Below are positions 15,841 through 23,808 of a stretch of 26,538 nucleotides of DNA, piece by piece (position 1 is the first letter of the stretch; every line of letters starts with the position of its first letter). The DNA comes from a virus. The notes beneath the pieces were generated by a model, which saw only the letters and a list, made by a program, of their open reading frames with translations, was not told where the DNA came from and did no database searches. Location of the stretch: IMG/VR virus record IMGVR_UViG_3300042154_002293, positions 1-26,538 of that record; one strand, written 5' to 3'. Position numbers and translations under genes: made by a program.

Positions 15841-16291
15841 ATTTAATGAATTTTTAAACGAAGAGTTCGGTGAATTAATTACCGTTGATTCTCGCTATCT
15901 CGAAGAGAACATGGACACAATTAATGCAGATCTCGATGCATTAACTGAAAAGCCATATCAAAATGCACCTATTTTCTTGGCTCAGCTCCGTGGAGTTACT
16001 GAGAAATATGGTATGCCATTACCACAATCTGCAACTAATAACTTCCTAGATCTAGGTGCTGAGTTAGTTTATATGCTCGGCGAAACAGACTATCATCTAT
16101 ATGTTGTTTACGATACTAATGAAGATGGATTTGTCGACGGTTATGCTCAAGTTGTATCAAACGATGAACTTCAAGACCTATTAAATATGGATTCTGAAGA
16201 AGTATTGGGAGATCGCGAAGAGATTACTATGCGCCCATCTACATGGTATGCAAAACGCGATGACGATTCAGGTAATACTAGCGAATATTAA
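15833..16291 (+). CDS. Hypothetical acidic protein with capsid-targeting-like leader
   Basis: A 152-residue acidic protein. The frame is open to a GTG at 15821, but the ATG at 15833 is preferred because it overlaps the previous stop (ATGCTTAA) and gives MLKFNEFLNEE, almost the same opening as the gene at 9762 (MLKFSAFLTEA) and close to the T4 internal-protein leader MKTYQEFIAE. The body contains FLAQLRGVTEKYGMPLP, LYVVYDTNEDGFVDGYAQVV and a Ser/Asp-rich tail. YDTNEDGFVDG resembles a calcium-binding turn but could simply be a beta hairpin. I do not recognise a family. Confidence 0.75.
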   Translation: MLKFNEFLNEEFGELITVDSRYLEENMDTINADLDALTEKPYQNAPIFLAQLRGVTEKYGMPLPQSATNNFLDLGAELVYMLGETDYHLYVVYDTNEDGFVDGYAQVVSNDELQDLLNMDSEEVLGDREEITMRPSTWYAKRDDDSGNTSEY

Positions 16292-16294
16292 TTT

Positions 16295-16684
16295 ATGTTT
16301 TTTGATGATTTGAATGAGTCTAATGTTTTGTTATATGCAGCCAAGTGCTATGATAAGCCAAACTGCATACAAAGTGAGTTCGATGATGATTATCGAACCT
16401 TTCGCTATATTAAACGATTGCTTCACCGCTATCGTATCACTGGCGAAATTAAAGAAAGGTTGTTAGTAAATCATCTAATATTATGTCAAAATGTGTTCGG
16501 TGTTGAAGCGTCAACTCGAATGTTATTTTTAAAGACGACTGAAAAAGATTGGAGTGCATTGAAGACGTTATTAATATATACTTCGGCAATGCCAAAAGTT
16601 ATAAAAGGAATTCGTGGTGAGGATATAATCTCTAGCGATATTCCAATAGATTTAAGACTTGCAGATACGTTAAGAAGTTTATGA
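16295..16684 (+). CDS. Conserved hypothetical phage protein
   Basis: A 129-residue, mainly helical protein beginning MFFDDLNESNVLLYAAKCYD. The segments FRYIKRLLHRYRITGEIKER, LVNHLILCQNVFG, EASTRMLFLK and IPIDLRLADTLRSL match a protein I know as conserved in many T4-like aquatic phages, of unknown function. There is no clear Shine-Dalgarno site before the ATG, which follows the previous stop after three bases, so translation may depend on coupling. The stop overlaps the next gene by four bases (ATGA). Confidence 0.82.
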   Translation: MFFDDLNESNVLLYAAKCYDKPNCIQSEFDDDYRTFRYIKRLLHRYRITGEIKERLLVNHLILCQNVFGVEASTRMLFLKTTEKDWSALKTLLIYTSAMPKVIKGIRGEDIISSDIPIDLRLADTLRSL

Positions 16685-17037
16685 AAAAAATTCGAAAACT
16701 AAAAGAAGAAATTGTAAACACTGTTGGCAGTGGACAGATTGCTGGTCTTGAGCCAGATATCCCACCAGTTCCTAAAGGTGTTACTACAAAGGGTAGTATG
16801 CTGCGCAGAAAAGCACCTAAAACATTTGCAGGTAAAGCAGTGTTCACAGTTCCTTCTGATCGTTTCTATAAAGCAAAATACGGCAAGAAAAAGTTTGAAC
16901 ATTATTCAAGTTATGTTGGGCATGATGAGTTGGGTTCTGAGATTCGTGCTTATATTAAAGAGAACCCAAATGAACCTATTATTTTAGAGGATGAAAAAAC
17001 AGGTGCAATGTTTTATTTAAAATACGGAAAGAGGTAG
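16681..17037 (+). CDS. Conserved hypothetical phage protein (SDRFYKAKYGKKK motif)
   Basis: A 118-residue basic protein. The N-terminus has NTVGSGQIAGLEPDIPPV, a Gly/Pro segment often seen near the start of small T4-like phage proteins. Then follow FAGKAVFTVPSDRFYKAKYG, HYSSYVGHDELGSEIRAYIK and GAMFYLKYGKR, a conserved layout of about 90 residues. No catalytic residues are obvious. It sits with other small proteins of the likely head module and overlaps the upstream gene by four bases. Function unknown. Confidence 0.82.
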   Translation: MKKIRKLKEEIVNTVGSGQIAGLEPDIPPVPKGVTTKGSMLRRKAPKTFAGKAVFTVPSDRFYKAKYGKKKFEHYSSYVGHDELGSEIRAYIKENPNEPIILEDEKTGAMFYLKYGKR

Positions 17038-17040
17038 AAA

Positions 17041-17295
17041 ATGAAAGCAGCATTATTTTTGACTGCTTTGTTATTGGTTGGATGCTCAGACACATATAGA
17101 TATCCATGTCAGGATCCAGCAAACGCGAATAAAGAAGAATGCAATCGTCCTGCTTGCGAGGCAGATAGCATGTGTTATGACACGTTAAATGGTATACCAC
17201 CAAAACAGGTTAATCCAGTTGTTGAAGAGGTAACTGCAGCACCAGCTGAAGTTGTTGTTGAAGAACATGTAGTTGTTGAAAAAACAGGAGAATGA
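17041..17295 (+). CDS. Small Cys-rich lipoprotein
   Basis: An 84-residue protein with a type II signal peptide: a Lys, a hydrophobic stretch (4-12) and the lipobox L12-V-G-C15. Ser at +2 favours the outer membrane. The mature part has DTYRYPCQDPAN and five further Cys-containing turns (ECNRPACEADSMC), then a Val/Glu-rich tail. The YPCQDP motif recurs in lipoproteins of T4-like marine phages. It precedes a two-TM protein and the endolysin, so a lysis or envelope role is likely, but its Cys-rich domain differs from a typical Rz1 spanin. A strong AGAGG ribosome site precedes the ATG. Confidence 0.85.
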   Translation: MKAALFLTALLLVGCSDTYRYPCQDPANANKEECNRPACEADSMCYDTLNGIPPKQVNPVVEEVTAAPAEVVVEEHVVVEKTGE

Positions 17296-17297
17296 TT

Positions 17298-17639
17298 ATG
17301 TTAAAGGGTCCACGTTATACTGAAACAGAATTGATGGCTCGATTGAAATTTATCGTCGGTCTTTCATTAGCCTTCACGCTCACAGGTATTGTGTTTGTAG
17401 TTCTATACTCACTTATCTTCGTGACGCAGCCAATGTCTCAATCACCAAATGACGCAAAGTTTTTTGAGTTGATTACACCTATTGCAACGTTCTTGACTGG
17501 TATTCTTTCTGGTATTATGCTTGGAAAAGATGACAAGAAACAAGAAGAACCAAAGGCACCTGAAGCGCCAAAAGCAGATGACCTTCTACCAGAACCTGTT
17601 AAGGATGTAGTTGAAGAGTCAGACGACCATATCGCCTGA
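17298..17639 (+). CDS. Two-TM membrane protein before the endolysin
   Basis: A 113-residue protein with TM helices near 18-43 and 57-76 and a charged Pro/Glu/Lys-rich cytoplasmic-type tail. The first Met codon in the frame (17292) is only one base after GGAG (17287-17290); the Met at 17298 has ideal spacing of seven, so it is chosen, although the earlier one would form ATGA with the previous stop. KYTET-type openings and LYSLIFVTQPM occur in a conserved T4-like phage protein. Placement before the endolysin and the two helices suggest a holin-like or lysis accessory role; this is not established. Confidence 0.8.
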   Translation: MLKGPRYTETELMARLKFIVGLSLAFTLTGIVFVVLYSLIFVTQPMSQSPNDAKFFELITPIATFLTGILSGIMLGKDDKKQEEPKAPEAPKADDLLPEPVKDVVEESDDHIA

Positions 17640-17647
17640 GGTAACAT

Positions 17648-18799
17648 ATGAGTTTACAAAGTCTACAAAAGAAAATTGGCGTGACTCCTGATGGGTCATT
17701 CGGTGCTGGAACAATGCGCGCAGCCATGGCATACTATAAATTGTCAGCTGAACGTGCTGCTCATTTCTTCGCACAAACTGCTCACGAGTCAGGTGGATTC
17801 AAAGCATTCTCTGAAAACCTAAACTACGGTGCAAAAGGATTGCGTGGAATCTTCGGCAAATATTTCCCAACTGATGCATTGGCAGCACAATATGAACGTA
17901 AACCAGAAAAAATCGCTAATAAGGTATATGCAAGCCGCATGGGCAATGGTGATGAGAAATCTGGAGATGGTTGGAAATATCGTGGTCGTGGTGCGCTTCA
18001 ATTAACAGGAAAGACTAATTATCAAGCCTTTGCTAATTATCTCGGCAAACCTGAGATTATGACCAATCCTGATTTAGTTGCAACAGAGTATGCCTTTGAA
18101 TCTGCCATTTACTTCTTTGAGAAAAATGGTCTTTGGAAAATTTGCGATCAAGGCATTAATGACGCTGCTATTCTTGCACTTACCAAGAAAATTAATGGTG
18201 GAACACATGGTCTAGATGATCGTAAGACTAAGACTTACAAATACTACACCATGTTGCAGACTGCAGCTCCAACTGCTGCACCTGTTGTTGCTGCTAAACC
18301 TGCTGCAGTGACTGCAGTTTCTCCAGATATGCAGCTCTCAGAACACTTTAATCTTAAAGAGTTTACTAAATCTGAAACCGCAATTAGAAAGAGGATTGAT
18401 AATACACCAAATGCAGTACATGCTAACAATCTTAAAGTCGTATGCGAAAAAATTCTTGAACCAGTTAGGAGACATTACGGTAAACCAGTTCGTATTAATA
18501 GTGGCTACCGTGGTCCTGCTCTTAATGCTGCTGTTGGTGGATCCTCCAAATCACAGCACTGCAATGGAGAGGCAGTCGACTTTGAAATTGACGGACTTGC
18601 CAATCCTGAACTAGCCAAGTGGGCGTCAGAAAACTGTGACTTTGATCAGATTATTCTAGAGTTCTATGATCCGAAAGAAGGTCCAAACTCAGGTTGGGTG
18701 CATGCATCATACACCTCAACAGGCACAAATAGAAAACAAAAACTTACAGCAGTTACAGTAAACGGAAAGACAGTCTATAAACCTGGCTTCGTAGTGTGA
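17648..18799 (+). CDS. Modular endolysin: GH19 glycosidase + M15 peptidase
   Basis: A 383-residue lysin with two predicted cell-wall enzymes. Residues 1-30 resemble a short peptidoglycan-binding helix set (LQKKIGVTPDGSFGAGT). Residues 31-200 are GH19 (chitinase/lysozyme class): FFAQTAHESGGF with the catalytic Glu at 47, and YRGRGALQLTG at 111-121. An Ala/Pro/Val-rich linker covers 205-227. Residues 228-360 are an M15-type D-Ala-D-Ala or DD/LD peptidase domain: RINSGYRGPALN, then SQHCNGEAVDF with H304 and D311, and GWVHASY with H352, the expected zinc ligands. No signal peptide, so release depends on a holin. A GAGGT ribosome site precedes the ATG. Confidence 0.94.
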   Translation: MSLQSLQKKIGVTPDGSFGAGTMRAAMAYYKLSAERAAHFFAQTAHESGGFKAFSENLNYGAKGLRGIFGKYFPTDALAAQYERKPEKIANKVYASRMGNGDEKSGDGWKYRGRGALQLTGKTNYQAFANYLGKPEIMTNPDLVATEYAFESAIYFFEKNGLWKICDQGINDAAILALTKKINGGTHGLDDRKTKTYKYYTMLQTAAPTAAPVVAAKPAAVTAVSPDMQLSEHFNLKEFTKSETAIRKRIDNTPNAVHANNLKVVCEKILEPVRRHYGKPVRINSGYRGPALNAAVGGSSKSQHCNGEAVDFEIDGLANPELAKWASENCDFDQIILEFYDPKEGPNSGWVHASYTSTGTNRKQKLTAVTVNGKTVYKPGFVV

Positions 18800-18803
18800 T
18801 ACT

Positions 18804-19748
18804 ATGAAGACATTGGAGGAAAAGAAACTCCTGGTAAAAATGGCTCGAGCATTTAATCAGCCAGTTGATCCAGCAATTCTAGAATCCATTGAGCAAGAAG
18901 AACGTTTATCTAAGATTCTTTTTAAAGAAGAAACAAAGCCAGTAATTCGAGAAGCAGTTATTGAACAGCCGAAACAAATGATTGTTGAGGCTGATCCATT
19001 GCCACCACCTGCATTTGTACCGCCAACAACTGTTGATGTGATTCAACAAACTGTTAATGTTCTAAACACCGCAAACGCAAATACCAATATCTATCGAGAC
19101 AGAGAACTCGAAGGTATGCGTAGAACATTGGCTGAAATGGTGCAAAAGATTAACACACTCTCATGGGGTGGTGGCGGCACTGGTATTGTTAGAATTTATG
19201 ATGCTGATGATCTAGATCGTAACACAATACAGGAAGATAGAGTCGTTAAGTGGCAAAACGGAATGTTTCGTCTTGATACTGTTACTGGTATTGAAGATCT
19301 AACATATGGATCGTTTTCAGATACAACAAATCAAACTGCAAATTTAGCGAATACTGCATATGAAGTGAGATTTAACACAACAGATGCTTCAAAAGAACAT
19401 TATATTAGAAATAACACCGAAATTGTTTCGAACACCACTGGCACCTATAATTATGCTTTTTCAATGCAAATTACTAGCAGCAGTTCATCATTGCATAATA
19501 TATACATCTGGGTTCGTAAAAATAACACAGATATTCCAAACACTGCAACGATACTTTCTTTGTCTTCAAATAAACAATTTGTTGTAGCAGCTTGGAATTT
19601 TTTTGTTGATATGAATGCAGGTGATCATCTACATCTAATGTGGGCTGTTGATGATACTCGAATATCCATTGTTGCACCTGCTGCAACATTGTTCTGTCCA
19701 GCAGTCCCATCAGTTATTTTGACTGTAAATGAGATTAGTAAACCCTAA
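18804..19748 (+). CDS. Virion-type protein with C-terminal jelly-roll-like domain
   Basis: A 314-residue protein. Residues 1-60 are charged and helical (KKLLVKMARAFNQPVDPAIL). A Pro-rich hinge at 64-75 is followed by a coiled-coil-like helix (80-118), then WGGGGTGIVRIYDADDLDR, a glycine-rich junction seen in T4-like tail or neck proteins. Residues ~165-314 (YGSFSDTTNQTANLANTAYE to LTVNEISKP) are Thr/Ser/Asn-rich beta structure resembling the C1q/TNF-like trimeric domains at the ends of phage fibres or fibritins. It is likely a trimeric virion protein. The start codon has a poor ribosome site, and it directly follows the endolysin. Confidence 0.75.
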   Translation: MKTLEEKKLLVKMARAFNQPVDPAILESIEQEERLSKILFKEETKPVIREAVIEQPKQMIVEADPLPPPAFVPPTTVDVIQQTVNVLNTANANTNIYRDRELEGMRRTLAEMVQKINTLSWGGGGTGIVRIYDADDLDRNTIQEDRVVKWQNGMFRLDTVTGIEDLTYGSFSDTTNQTANLANTAYEVRFNTTDASKEHYIRNNTEIVSNTTGTYNYAFSMQITSSSSSLHNIYIWVRKNNTDIPNTATILSLSSNKQFVVAAWNFFVDMNAGDHLHLMWAVDDTRISIVAPAATLFCPAVPSVILTVNEISKP

Positions 19749-19761
19749 TTTTTACTAAATA
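19735..19761 (+). promoter_or_regulatory. AT-rich hairpin and CTAAATA element between units
   Basis: TTAGTAAA (19735-19742) is a perfect 8-base inverted repeat of TTTACTAA (19751-19758), with an 8-base loop, spanning the stop of the upstream gene. No T-run follows, so it is a weak terminator at best. The right arm overlaps CTAAATA (19755-19761), the element also seen at 9726 and 24344. A TATAAT follows at 19818-19823 without a clear -35. The 104-base gap to the next ATG thus holds possible termination and initiation signals but no gene. Confidence 0.35.
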
Positions 19762-19852
19762 ACAGTAACTAATCACCTTTAATATTGCACTCTAAATCAT
19801 ATACTCGCTGATTGTTTTATAATGGTAACATTCAGAGCATACAGAGGGTACA

Positions 19853-21202
19853 ATGAAAAAATTACTAGCAGTTCTTGCTCTCCTGGCATCTGGAGCAGCA
19901 TTCGGTCAAACGACCACAGTTTCTACGGTCAATACGACCTCCGATGTCAATACGACAACAAATTCTACGTCGACTTCTACATCGACTTCGGACAACACCA
20001 ACACGAATGTGAATACGAATAATAACATTCAATCTGGTACTGCAACTAATATTAATCAGAATACGAATACTTCTACTTCGACTTCTGATAATACCAACAC
20101 GAATGTGAATACAAACACTTCGACTTCTACGAATACCAATACGAATGTTAACACAAATAATAACATTAATAGTGGTACAGTAAACTATAATAATAACAAT
20201 ACCTCTACGAGTACTGCTACGAATAATAATAACAACAATTCTGTTGTGAACAGCACAAATACGAACACGAATGTAAACACAAATAACAACATTCAGTCTG
20301 GTACTTTGACAAATAACAATAATAATGTGAACACAACGACATCTAATAACACAAATAATAATAACAATGTGAACACAACGACATCTAATAACACTAATAA
20401 TAACAACAATGTCAATGTGAGCACATCAACCTCAACGAATACAAATAACAATAATAACAATTTGTCTGGTGAGGTAACTTACAATAACAATAATAATAAC
20501 AACACGAATATTAATTCCACAAATACTAACAATAACAACAATGTCTCTACATCAACTAACACAAATAACAACAATAATGTCTCTACTTCAACTAACACAA
20601 ATGTGAATAAGAACGACAGCACTTCTGTTGCTACAAATAATAATAACAATGTGAATGTGAGCACATCAACTGCTGTAAACAAGAACGAGAATGTGAATAA
20701 GTCAGAGAGCACAAGCCAATCAAGTGTAAAGACAGATAATACGAATACAAATATCAATCGTAACGAAAATATCACCAAGTCAGAAACAACAATCAAAGCA
20801 CCTCCTGCTTCTGCCATCGCTCCAATGATCTCAACATACAGCCAGGATGTCTGTGTATCAGGTGTTTCTGGTGCTGTTCAGACTCAAGTCCTTGGTCTTT
20901 CTGCTGGTAAGGCAGTTCGCGATATGAATTGCGAAAGATTGAAACTATCTAAGACTCTATACGATATGGGTATGAAGGTTGCTGCTGTATCAATGATGTG
21001 CCAAGACGAAAGAGTCTTCAGAGCAATGGAAATGGCTGGCACACCTTGCCCATATATGGGTAAGATTGGTAAGGAAGCAACTGAACAGTGGACAGGCAAT
21101 AAAGAAGAACGTCCAGACTTCAAGAAGAAGTGGTGGAAGTTCTGGGTAAAGAACGAGCAAGAAAAGTCAACTGATCTTCCAGAAGCATCAGAAGGCGGCT
21201 AA
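19853..21202 (+). CDS. Exported Asn/Thr/Ser-repeat protein with C-terminal Cys domain
   Basis: A 449-residue protein with a signal peptide (1-18, AFG before Gln19), so it should reach the periplasm or beyond. Residues ~20-315 are almost only Asn, Thr, Ser and Val: NTNVNTNNN followed by I(Q/N)SG at 59, 105 and 147, LSG at 204, and shorter near-identical repeats. Residues 316-412 are a globular domain with C334, C360, C383 and C399 (DVCVSG, GLSAGKAVRDMNCERLKLSK, MMCQDERVF, TPCPYMGKIG) that matches a conserved domain in several marine T4-like phages. The end is Lys/Trp-rich then acidic. AGAGG precedes the ATG, and the stop overlaps the next gene (TAATG). Function unknown; a surface fibre or adhesin-like shaft is possible. 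Confidence 0.85.
   Translation: MKKLLAVLALLASGAAFGQTTTVSTVNTTSDVNTTTNSTSTSTSTSDNTNTNVNTNNNIQSGTATNINQNTNTSTSTSDNTNTNVNTNTSTSTNTNTNVNTNNNINSGTVNYNNNNTSTSTATNNNNNNSVVNSTNTNTNVNTNNNIQSGTLTNNNNNVNTTTSNNTNNNNNVNTTTSNNTNNNNNVNVSTSTSTNTNNNNNNLSGEVTYNNNNNNNTNINSTNTNNNNNVSTSTNTNNNNNVSTSTNTNVNKNDSTSVATNNNNNVNVSTSTAVNKNENVNKSESTSQSSVKTDNTNTNINRNENITKSETTIKAPPASAIAPMISTYSQDVCVSGVSGAVQTQVLGLSAGKAVRDMNCERLKLSKTLYDMGMKVAAVSMMCQDERVFRAMEMAGTPCPYMGKIGKEATEQWTGNKEERPDFKKKWWKFWVKNEQEKSTDLPEASEGG
19913..20797 (+). repeat. Asn/Thr/Ser-coding low-complexity repeat region
   Basis: About 880 bases made mostly of AAT, AAC, ACA, ACG, TCT and GTG codons in one reading frame. There is no single fixed period: blocks ending in an I-Q/N-S-G unit are 42-57 residues apart, with shorter tandem units inside. 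Synonymous codons vary between copies (AAT/AAC, ACA/ACG/ACT), so the repeat is kept at protein level more than at DNA level. The open frames on the other strand here are by-products of the biased composition. Confidence 0.9.
20327..20410 (+). repeat. Two tandem 42-base units
   Basis: Two directly adjacent 42-base copies, 20327-20368 and 20369-20410, each encode VNTTTSNNTNNNNN. They are nearly identical, differing at a few third positions (for example ACA to ACT and AAT to AAC). This is the cleanest recent duplication in the repeat region and suggests growth by replication slippage or unequal recombination. Confidence 0.9.
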
Positions 21203-23343
21203 TGAAGCGGCTTCTTGCTCTACTACTATTGGCGGTGGCTCCTGCCTTTGGGCAGGGTCTGCCTCCAATTTATGACCCTACGGTTGAACAGACATATACT
21301 GTTACGCAACCACAAACACCATTACAAAATATTAATCAATCTGGTGGAACGCCATTAACATTGTATGATGATGGTTCTACGTTCCAGCCAATTCAATTGC
21401 AATTTGATTTTTACTATTTTGGTAATTTGTTTGATTCAGTTTATATCTCGCAAAATGGATTGATAAGTTTTACCAGCAATGCCAATGGTTGCTGTAGTGG
21501 TAATGAATTGCCATTCTTGTCTAACAATTCATACTATAATTTAAACAATAGCATCTTTGCTATGTGGAGTGATCTTGCTGATTTTAAAACTCCAGGTAAT
21601 CCATATTATAAGTCCACAGGAAACTCATTTACTGTTGGTTGGTATGATGTTGATGAATTAGGTACACCAAATAAGTTTGATTTTGAAATTAGTTTATTTG
21701 CTGATAGTAGTTTTTCTATAAATTATGGTTCGTTTGATTATACAATGGTAACAGGTAGAACATTCACCTCTGGTTTTCAGGGTGACACTGCCACAGAATT
21801 CACTCAATTTTATTGGGGCAACAATCCATCATCTTTACAAAACACAACATACTTTGTACAGTCATCAGAGATCGTTCCATTGCCACCAGATACACCACTA
21901 GCACCTGATTGTACTACAAATCCATACGACCCTTCTTGCATCATTGATAGTATTGGTATTGATGATGGCGTGACTGACTACACAGATCCAGAAGAAATTT
22001 TGGCTGCTATTGAAGAACAGGAAGCAGCACAGGAAGAACTAGTTGACGATGGGAGTGATGATGGTTCAGATGATGGCTCTGAATATGTCGAGGAAGAAGA
22101 AGTCCTAGTTGCTGATGAGGAAGCCACAGAAGAACTTCTTGACGCAGACCTAGAAGAAATGCTTGCTGAAGAAACAGACGAAGAAGACATTTTACTTGTT
22201 GAAGATGCAGAAGATTCAGGAGAGCCAGCTGTTGTTGCAACCTATAGAGAACTAACTGACGAAGAAAAGGCTCAGATTCTTGCTGATGCAATTTCTAAAG
22301 ATGTACTACAAAATGCTCTTGCAATAGCATCAGAAGTTGGTTCATCAAATGCCAATGCTGCTGGTGGTCCTGCAGCAGAAAGTTCAACAACCACTACAAC
22401 AACCAGATCATCTAATGACCAATCAAGTACAGCTGAGTCAACTGAAACAGTAGTGGCTACAAATACCTCTGCAGAACAAAAAGATGACGGTTCATCTGCT
22501 TCTGATGCAGGATTAGATATTCTAGAAACTGGTAGACAATTAGGTCAACAAGCATTATCAGAAATATTAACTGCAAGTGAGGCTGCTTCTAATGATTCTT
22601 CCAGAGAAGCTGAATCAATTGCAGCATTCTCAAGCGAAGCATCGGGAACAAATCAATCTACCGACACCATTTCTGTTACAAATTTAGAAGATGTAACACA
22701 ACAGGAAATGACTGTTGCTGATTCAGGCGCAGAAGCACAAACAGATATGGGGCAACCAGTTGAGTTTACAACAGGTGAAACAACAAGCCAGATTGAACAA
22801 GAAGCTGAGATGCTTGCTGAATCATTTGTTCGTGGTCCAACTGCTGATACTGCAGAAACAGATGAGGCACTTGCAGTTGTGGAAGCAAGCCGCGCAACTA
22901 GTGAACAAAAGACATTTGAAGATGAAACAAATACAGATGCTGAAGTCACAAACGCAATGGTTGACCCAGCACTCGCCATGGCAAACACGTTCAATCAAGC
23001 ACCAAGCATGATGAACCTTGAGATTCTTGGAATCGTCAAACCAATTGAAGAAAAGTCGGATGCAGAACGTAGTGCTGAAAAAGTAGTTGCTGCAAATAAA
23101 GAGCAACAAGATGAAATCAATAAGAACTACATGGATGCTGACCAATCAGGCATTGTATCAGCAATTGCAGTAGATGCAGATGTAAGTTCATATCTAACAC
23201 AACGAATTCCAGATGTACCCTTCTATAGACCAGAAGATATCTACAAAGGTGTTATTATTAAGGACAATGCTCGAGGCGCATATTTCCTTGAAAAAGGAAA
23301 CACTGACACCTATAAAAAGATGGTTGAGGAGCAGTATAAGTAA
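21202..23343 (+). CDS. Exported NIDO-like protein with acidic middle
   Basis: A 713-residue protein with a signal peptide (1-17, AFG before Gln18), like its upstream neighbour. Residues ~65-220 resemble a nidogen-type (NIDO) domain: FYYFGNLFDSVYISQNGLIS, NNSIFAMWSDLADF, FTVGWYDVDELG and FDFEISLFADSSFSINYGSF. A Pro/Cys hinge (226-246) leads to a very acidic stretch (260-340, with DDGSDDGSDDGS) and a long Ser/Thr/Glu/Ala-rich region. The last ~110 residues (MNLEILGIVKP, MDADQSGIVSAIAVDADV, PFYRPEDIYKGVIIKDNARG) form a compact domain that I associate with conserved proteins of marine T4-like phages. NIDO domains occur in adhesion proteins. It overlaps the upstream stop by one base, so the pair is coupled. 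Role unknown. Confidence 0.85.
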   Translation: MKRLLALLLLAVAPAFGQGLPPIYDPTVEQTYTVTQPQTPLQNINQSGGTPLTLYDDGSTFQPIQLQFDFYYFGNLFDSVYISQNGLISFTSNANGCCSGNELPFLSNNSYYNLNNSIFAMWSDLADFKTPGNPYYKSTGNSFTVGWYDVDELGTPNKFDFEISLFADSSFSINYGSFDYTMVTGRTFTSGFQGDTATEFTQFYWGNNPSSLQNTTYFVQSSEIVPLPPDTPLAPDCTTNPYDPSCIIDSIGIDDGVTDYTDPEEILAAIEEQEAAQEELVDDGSDDGSDDGSEYVEEEEVLVADEEATEELLDADLEEMLAEETDEEDILLVEDAEDSGEPAVVATYRELTDEEKAQILADAISKDVLQNALAIASEVGSSNANAAGGPAAESSTTTTTTRSSNDQSSTAESTETVVATNTSAEQKDDGSSASDAGLDILETGRQLGQQALSEILTASEAASNDSSREAESIAAFSSEASGTNQSTDTISVTNLEDVTQQEMTVADSGAEAQTDMGQPVEFTTGETTSQIEQEAEMLAESFVRGPTADTAETDEALAVVEASRATSEQKTFEDETNTDAEVTNAMVDPALAMANTFNQAPSMMNLEILGIVKPIEEKSDAERSAEKVVAANKEQQDEINKNYMDADQSGIVSAIAVDADVSSYLTQRIPDVPFYRPEDIYKGVIIKDNARGAYFLEKGNTDTYKKMVEEQYK

Positions 23344-23786
23344 TGTTAGCAGAACTAGCAGCAGTCAATGCAGCATATGCCGTCATCAAAGAAGTGGTGA
23401 GTAACGGTAGAGAGCTGGGCGAGTGTGCAGGTCAATTAGGAAAGTTTTTTGAAGGTAAACGAAAGTTAGAAAAGAAAGTTATTGAAACACCTGCAAATGA
23501 GCGTAGTCGACTAGAAGAATTTTTCGCATTAGAAGAAGTGCGAAGAAAGGAAAGAGAACTTAAAGACTATATGCTGATTGCTGGGCGACCTGGATTATGG
23601 GATGATTGGGTAAAGTTTCAAAAAATGCATGCGCAGATGGAATTAGCAGCGGCGCAAGCAAGACGACGCGCTGAAATTGAAGCCGCGCAAAGGCAAGAAG
23701 AAATTACACTGATGATCTGCATAGGAATTTTATTTGTTATGTTTGTTGGTGGGTTATTTGGATTTGTTTATGTCATAACAAGATAA
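23343..23786 (+). CDS. Coiled-coil protein with C-terminal membrane anchor
   Basis: A 147-residue protein, one-base overlap with the upstream stop (TAATG). Residues 1-120 are helical and highly charged with Ala/Arg/Glu repeats; GRPGLWDDW at 81-89 interrupts the helix. Residues 121-145 form one hydrophobic TM helix near the C-terminus, so the bulk should lie in the cytoplasm. The layout (LAAVNAAYAVIKEVVSNG opening, ALEEVRRKERELK, then GRPG-W-D-W) recurs in T4-like phages. With two exported proteins before it and another TM coiled-coil protein after, an envelope role is likely. Confidence 0.8.
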   Translation: MLAELAAVNAAYAVIKEVVSNGRELGECAGQLGKFFEGKRKLEKKVIETPANERSRLEEFFALEEVRRKERELKDYMLIAGRPGLWDDWVKFQKMHAQMELAAAQARRRAEIEAAQRQEEITLMICIGILFVMFVGGLFGFVYVITR

Positions 23787-23808
23787 AGTTTTACAGAGGA
23801 ATATCAAG

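Noticed and set aside
19913-20797. CRISPR-like or satellite array
   Set aside because: No constant-length repeat with unique spacers; repeats vary in length, stay in frame and encode protein.
20479-20817. Long open frames on the minus strand across the Asn-rich repeat gene
   Set aside because: The sense strand uses AAT, AAC, ACA and TCT codons, whose reverse complements are Ile, Val, Cys and Leu/Arg codons without stops. The frames have no ribosome site and lie inside a well-supported gene.
21978-22291. Minus-strand Ser-rich and Leu-rich open frames
   Set aside because: They mirror the acidic GAA/GAT-rich stretch of the NIDO-like gene; composition alone explains them.
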